Positions 60,018-64,000 of a DNA stretch of 64,000 nt are shown one piece after another. The notes under the pieces are model-generated. The model saw only the letters and a list, made by a program, of their open reading frames with translations, searched no databases and was not told where the DNA came from. The DNA comes from Spirillospora albida (GTDB taxonomy: Bacteria > Actinomycetota > Actinomycetes > Streptosporangiales > Streptosporangiaceae). Location of the stretch: positions 372,001 through 436,000 of the forward strand of contig NZ_JOFJ01000001.1 in the NCBI RefSeq assembly GCF_000718255.1, read 5' to 3'. Each line of letters starts with the position of its first letter. Within the stretch, counting starts at the first letter, position 1. A program made the translations under genes and the position numbers.

Positions 60018-61055
60018 TCAGATCCGTCCCGTCTTGCGTTGGGTCACGAGAAGCCAGACCAGGTATCCGCCGCCGACCAGGCCGGTCACGACGCCCACGG
60101 GGAGGCCACGGTCGCCGAAGGCGTGCTGCGCGATCCAGTCGGCGGCGACGAGCAGCGCGGCGCCCGTGCAGGCCGCGGGCAGCAGGTTCGGGCCGTGCGC
60201 CCGGGTGAGGCGGCGGGCGACCTGCGGCGCGGTCAGCGCGACGAACGCGACCGGCCCGGCCGCCGCCGCGGCGAACGCGGTGAGCAGCACCGCCGCCGCG
60301 AGCAGCAGCGTCCGGACCCGCTCGATCGGGACGCCGAGGCCGTGCGCGGCGTCGTCGCCCATCTCCAGCATCCGCACCGCCCGCCCGCAGCCGATCATGA
60401 TGAGCGGGCCGAGCACCGCGAGGGCGATCAGCAGCGGGCCGGAGTCGCCGAAGTCCCGGCCGTCCAGGCTGCCGGTGAGCCACAGCACCGCGCGCGCCGC
60501 GTCGACGATCTCCGCCTTGGTGAGCAGGTAGCCGTTCACTCCGGTGAGGATCGCGGTGAAACCGACCCCGACCAGGATGAGCCGCTGCCCGTGCAGGCCG
60601 TCCCGGCCCGCGACGAGGAAGATCAGCGCGCCGGTGGCCACGCCGCCGGCGACCGCGCCCGCCGAGGCCGCCGCGGTGCCGCCGCCGAACAGCACGATGG
60701 CGGTGAGGACGCCCGTGGACGCGCCGGACGTGAAGCCGAGGACGTCGGGGCTGCCGAGCTCGTTGCGGGTCAGCGACTGGAAGACCGCCCCGGCGAGGCC
60801 GAGCGCCGCGCCGACCGCGAGCGCGGTCGCGGCGCGGGGCAGCCGGATCTCGTTGACGATCAGCGAGTCGGCGGGCGTGCCCTGCCCGGCGAGCGTCCGG
60901 ATGACGTCGGCGGGGCTCATCGGGAAGTCCCCGCTGCCGATCAGCGCGACGGCGAGCCCCGCCGCGACGAGCGCGCAGAGGGCGGACACGGCGACGGCGC
61001 GCGGCTGGAACCGCAGCGACAGCAGCGGCGTCCGGAGGACGGAGGACCTGCTCAC
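60018..61055 (-). CDS. FecCD-family siderophore permease 2
   Basis: The 345-residue permease has about nine or ten helices and FecCD hallmarks: RLPRAATALAVGAALGLAGA, FQSLTRNELGSPDVLGFTSG, GAST, VGVGFTAILTGVNGYLL, and AAGPVAFVALTAPQVARRLT as the ATPase-coupling region. GTG at 61055 follows GGAGG and overlaps the previous permease stop by four bases. It probably pairs with the other permease to form the membrane channel. Confidence 0.93.
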   Translation of the reverse strand: MSRSSVLRTPLLSLRFQPRAVAVSALCALVAAGLAVALIGSGDFPMSPADVIRTLAGQGTPADSLIVNEIRLPRAATALAVGAALGLAGAVFQSLTRNELGSPDVLGFTSGASTGVLTAIVLFGGGTAAASAGAVAGGVATGALIFLVAGRDGLHGQRLILVGVGFTAILTGVNGYLLTKAEIVDAARAVLWLTGSLDGRDFGDSGPLLIALAVLGPLIMIGCGRAVRMLEMGDDAAHGLGVPIERVRTLLLAAAVLLTAFAAAAAGPVAFVALTAPQVARRLTRAHGPNLLPAACTGAALLVAADWIAQHAFGDRGLPVGVVTGLVGGGYLVWLLVTQRKTGRI

Positions 61056-62119
61056 GCCGCCTCCCCGGTGGGGCGCCGCCGCGAGCCGAGCCCGCCCGGC
61101 CGCCGCACGACGTAGAGGAACAGGGGGCCGCCGAGCACGACCATCACCACCCCGACCTGGAGTTCGGACGGACGCACGACGACGCGTCCGATGACGTCCG
61201 CCGCCAGCATGACCGCCGGTGACAGCACCGCGCAGTACGGCAGCATCCACCGCATGTCGGGGCCGGTCAGCGCCTTCACGACGTGCGGCACCATCAGCCC
61301 GACGAACACGATCGGGCCGCAGGCGGCGGTGGCGGCGCCGCACAGCAGCGTCACCGAGACGATCGCGACGCCCTTCGCGCGCTCCGGCCGGGCACCGAGC
61401 GCGCGCGCCGCGTCCTCGCCCATCGCCATGGCGTTCAGCGGGCGCGCCAGCAGCAGCGCCAGCGCCGTCCCGGCCAGGACGAACGGCGCGACCCGCACGA
61501 CCGTGGACGGCTGCGCCGCCGCGAGCGATCCGACGACCCAGAACCGCATCTGGTCGAGGGCGGCGGTGTCGAGGATCTGGACGGCGCTGACGTAGGAGTA
61601 CAGCGCGGCGTTCAGCGCGGACCCGGCGAGCGCGAGCCGCGCCGGGGTCGCGCCGCGCCCGCCGCCGACCGCGTACAGCAGCACCGCGACGACGCCGGCC
61701 CCCGCGAAGGCGAACCAGACGAACCCGGCGAACGAGGTGATGCCGAGGAACGAGATCGCGGAGACGACGGCGGCGGAGGCGCCCGCGTTGATGCCGAGGA
61801 TGCCGGGGTCGGCGAGCGGGTTGCGGGTCAGCGACTGGAGGACCCCGCCGGCGAGGCCGAGGGCCGTCCCGGCGAGCAGGCCGAGCAGGGTCCGGGGCAG
61901 CCGCATCTCGTGGACGATCGTGTAGGAGTCCGCGTTTCGGTCCATCAGCCCGGCCCACGCCTCGGGCACCGACAGGGGCCGCGCGCCGACCGCGAGGCTC
62001 AGCACGAGGACCGCCAGCAGCGCCGCGGCGGCGGCGAGCAACCCGCCCGCGCGGGCGGACCGCCCGCGGCCGCGGCCCGAAGGCGGCGCCGTGGCCTGCG
62101 GTCTTTCGGTCATCGTCAC
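61052..62119 (-). CDS. FecCD-family siderophore permease 1
   Basis: The 355-residue permease matches FecCD proteins: MRLPRTLLGLLAGTALGLAG, GVLQSLTRNPLADPGILGIN, AGASAAVVSAISFLGI, RFWVVGSLAAAQPSTVVRVA and ACGPIVFVGLMVPHVVKALT. It starts at GTG 62119, seven bases after GGAG; ATG 62113 is an alternative. It is the first gene of the minus-strand iron transport operon and is divergent from the binding-protein gene across the iron box. Confidence 0.93.
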   Translation of the reverse strand: MTMTERPQATAPPSGRGRGRSARAGGLLAAAAALLAVLVLSLAVGARPLSVPEAWAGLMDRNADSYTIVHEMRLPRTLLGLLAGTALGLAGGVLQSLTRNPLADPGILGINAGASAAVVSAISFLGITSFAGFVWFAFAGAGVVAVLLYAVGGGRGATPARLALAGSALNAALYSYVSAVQILDTAALDQMRFWVVGSLAAAQPSTVVRVAPFVLAGTALALLLARPLNAMAMGEDAARALGARPERAKGVAIVSVTLLCGAATAACGPIVFVGLMVPHVVKALTGPDMRWMLPYCAVLSPAVMLAADVIGRVVVRPSELQVGVVMVVLGGPLFLYVVRRPGGLGSRRRPTGEAA

Positions 62120-62175
62120 GGACGGGCTCCGGGGGGACGGGCGGGGACCGGACTCCCCCGCCTCTGGACAAATAC

Positions 62176-62194
62176 TTAGGTTAGGTTAACCTAA
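62176..62194. promoter_or_regulatory. IdeR/DtxR iron box
   Basis: TTAGGTTAGGTTAACCTAA (62176-62194) differs by one base from the 19-base consensus TTAGGTTAGGCTAACCTAA recognised by DtxR/IdeR/DmdR proteins with Fe2+. It lies between divergent siderophore genes, 57 bases from each start. It therefore probably represses both operons when iron is plentiful. The regulator gene itself is not in the window. Confidence 0.9.
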
Positions 62195-62250
62195 GCCCCC
62201 ATCGGGCCGGAATACCGGCTGTCACGAACGAACGGAAGAAGCATCCCAAA

Positions 62251-63270
62251 ATGGCGAACACCGGTGCTGGCCACCTCACCCGCCGCGGCCTCCTGGGCGC
62301 CGGCGGCGCCCTCGCCCTCGGCGCCCTCCTCACCGCCTGCGGCGGCGACGACGGCAAGGACGGCGGCACCGCGTCCGGCGGGCCGTGGACCTACACCGAC
62401 GACCGCGGCACGAAGATCGACCTGAAGAAGCGCCCCGAGCGGATCGTCGCCTACTCCGCCGCCGCCGCGGCCCTCTACGACTTCGGCGTGGACGAGCAGC
62501 TCGTCGGCGTCTACGGCCCGAGCAGGCTCAAGGACGGCAGCCGCGACCCGCAGGCGGGCGACCTGCCCGTCGAACGGCTCACGAGCATCGGCAACGCCTA
62601 CGGCGAGTTCAACATCGAGAAGTACGCCGCGCTCCGGCCCGACCTGCTGATCGACAACATGTTCATCAAGCCGAACCTGTTCTACGTCCCCGAAGAGAGC
62701 AAGGACAAGATCTTCGCGCTGGCGCCCAGCATCGGCATCCTGGCCGGCGACGTCCCGCTGCCGAAGCCGATCGAGCGCACCGCCGCGCTCGCCGCCGCCC
62801 TCGGCGCCGACCCGAAATCCGTCAAGGTCACCGAGGCCAAGGCCCGGTTCGACAGGGCCGTCGAGGCCGTCCGCGCCGCCGCGAAGGCCAACCCGGTCAA
62901 GGTCCTCGCCGCGTCCGCCGCGCCGGACCTGTTCTACGCGTCCAGCCCGAAGCGCAACACCGACCTCATGTACTTCAAGGAGCTCGGCGTCGACCTCGTC
63001 GAGCCGGCCAAGCTCGACGACGCCGGCTACTTCGAGTCGCTGAGCTGGGAGAACGCCGACAGGTACAAGGCGGACCTCATCATCCTCGACAGCCGCACCC
63101 AGGCCCTCCAGCCGAAGGACCTCGGCGGCAAGCCGTCCTGGAAGGACCTGCCCGCCGTGAAGGCCGGCCAGGTCATCGGCTGGAACCCCGAGCCCCGCTT
63201 CTCCTACGCGGGCTGCGCTCCGGTGCTTGAGGAGCTGGCGAAGGCGATCCGGTCCGCGAAGAAGCTCTGA
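62251..63270 (+). CDS. iron-siderophore ABC binding lipoprotein
   Basis: The 339-residue precursor has a twin-arginine signal (TRRGLLGAGG, Arg11-Arg12) followed by lipobox LTAC (Cys30), so it is exported folded and lipid-anchored. The mature part is a FepB/FhuD-like helical-backbone binding fold: KRPERIVAYSAAAAALYDFG, DLLIDNMFI, KVLAASAAPDLFYASSP and AGQVIGWNPEPRFSYAGCAP. It would deliver a ferri-siderophore to the divergent permease-ATPase set. The iron box lies upstream. The next gene, 14 bases away, encodes a siderophore-interacting protein. Confidence 0.93.
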   Translation: MANTGAGHLTRRGLLGAGGALALGALLTACGGDDGKDGGTASGGPWTYTDDRGTKIDLKKRPERIVAYSAAAAALYDFGVDEQLVGVYGPSRLKDGSRDPQAGDLPVERLTSIGNAYGEFNIEKYAALRPDLLIDNMFIKPNLFYVPEESKDKIFALAPSIGILAGDVPLPKPIERTAALAAALGADPKSVKVTEAKARFDRAVEAVRAAAKANPVKVLAASAAPDLFYASSPKRNTDLMYFKELGVDLVEPAKLDDAGYFESLSWENADRYKADLIILDSRTQALQPKDLGGKPSWKDLPAVKAGQVIGWNPEPRFSYAGCAPVLEELAKAIRSAKKL

Positions 63271-63284
63271 GGAAGGCTCCCCCC

Positions 63285-64000
63285 ATGACGAACCCGTCCG
63301 ACCCCTACGACCTGTTCGACCTGCACGTCCTGCGGACCGAGCGGCTCGGGCCGTCCATGGTCAGGGTCACCTTCGGCGTGCCGGACGGGTTCGTCTCCGC
63401 CGGCCGCGACCAGCGGATCAAGCTGTTCTTCCCGCACCCCCACCAGGACGAGCCGCTCCTCCCCCGCGACTCCACCCCCGACAGCTGGTTCCTCGACTGG
63501 CGCGCCATGGACCCGGCGGAACGCGGCATCATGCGGACCTACACCGTCCGGGCCCGGCGCCCCGGCGAGCTCGACGTCGACTTCGCCCTGCACGAGGGCG
63601 CCACCGGCCCGGCCGCGACCTGGGCCGCCCACGCCGCCCCCGGCGCCCGCATCGCCACCCTCGGCCCGACCGGCCCCGACAACGGCGGCTGGGACTTCCA
63701 GCCTCCGGCGGACGCTCCCGTCGTCATCGCCGGGGACCTGACGGCCCTGCCCGCGATCGCGGGCAACCTCGCATCCCTCCCCGCCGGCGTCGACGTCCAG
63801 GCATGGATCGAGATCCCCCACCCCGAGGACCGCCAGGACCTGCCCACGAAGGCCGACGCGTCCATCACCTGGGTCGCCCCGGGCGACCTCCTGGAGACCG
63901 TCCGCGCCGCCGCCTTCCCGGACACGGCCTACGCCTGGATCGCGGGCGAATCGTCCCAGGTCAAGGCGCTGCGCCGCCACCTGGTGAACGACCGTGGCCT
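63285..64000 (+). CDS. siderophore-interacting protein (partial, cut by window end)
   Basis: The frame starting at ATG 63285 is open to the window end (238 codons visible). It matches FAD-binding SIP/ViuB proteins that reduce or release iron from ferri-siderophores with NAD(P)H. The FAD motif is MRTYTVRARR, followed by DVDFALHEGATGPAATWAAH, and the nicotinamide end is AYAWIAGESSQVKALRRHLV. Normal length is about 260-290 residues, so only the C-terminus is missing. It follows the binding-protein gene by 14 bases in the same iron-regulated operon. The cytoplasmic site of action is from family knowledge. Confidence 0.92.
   Translation, partial: MTNPSDPYDLFDLHVLRTERLGPSMVRVTFGVPDGFVSAGRDQRIKLFFPHPHQDEPLLPRDSTPDSWFLDWRAMDPAERGIMRTYTVRARRPGELDVDFALHEGATGPAATWAAHAAPGARIATLGPTGPDNGGWDFQPPADAPVVIAGDLTALPAIAGNLASLPAGVDVQAWIEIPHPEDRQDLPTKADASITWVAPGDLLETVRAAAFPDTAYAWIAGESSQVKALRRHLVNDRG

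Noticed and set aside
59206..64000. Siderophore biosynthesis cluster
   Set aside because: Only uptake and iron-release genes are present within the window; no NRPS or NIS synthetase is seen.

Overview
The window is very GC-rich, with almost every third codon base G or C. Genes are tightly packed on both strands and starts are often GTG or TTG. Gene content is actinomycete: glnA2-glnE, an IdeR/DtxR iron box, an LprG lipoprotein with its P55 exporter, WS/DGAT acyltransferases, F420:NADP reductase, a PAS-GAF-PP2C-ATPase phosphatase and a DUF2637 protein. It is most likely the chromosome of a filamentous actinomycete, perhaps Actinomadura-like; that placement is inference from gene content.

Layout. 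1-12776 is a core metabolic block: OsmC protein, exported TAP-type hydrolase, PAP2 enzyme, glnE and glnA2 (one operon), an amino-acid-type binding lipoprotein, an ArsR-like regulator divergent from an MFS exporter across a palindromic operator, and nadE. 13001-18468 holds the phosphatase, a drug-type MFS/TetR pair with a repeated operator, and panB. 18469-22863 holds small conserved genes, NpdG, map and a helix-hairpin-helix membrane protein. 22943-24377 is a tnpB-only IS200/IS605-type element sitting just before a YdjM-like gene. At 25136-25923 a truncated minus-strand coding remnant abuts a plus-strand membrane gene. 25910-33333 is a minus-strand run: baeRF-type protein, response regulator, histidine kinase, CopD-CtaG protein, small membrane protein, XRE-TPR regulator and a stand-alone PucR-type HTH. 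33486-43830 carries a purine permease, glycerate kinase, alanine dehydrogenase, histidine phosphatase, CsoR with its operator, an MpaB/DUF2236 oxygenase, cutA, gamma-glutamyltransferase and an amino-acid permease. A CAT-anticodon tRNA at 43930-44003 is followed by a DUF2637 (SpdB-like) gene, a possible trace of an integrative element.

The most coherent accessory block is 45721-52658: lprG, p55, an HSL-type esterase, two tandem WS/DGATs and an Rv1733c-like membrane protein. Together they suggest a local set for making, breaking down and exporting neutral lipids. It is followed by a five-gene branched-chain-amino-acid-type ABC operon (54267-59136), divergent from a PucR/CdaR regulator, with a duplicated operator-like repeat between them. 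A strong hairpin separates this from a siderophore uptake region (59206-64000) built around a near-consensus iron box at 62176-62194. That region includes a siderophore-interacting protein cut by the window edge.
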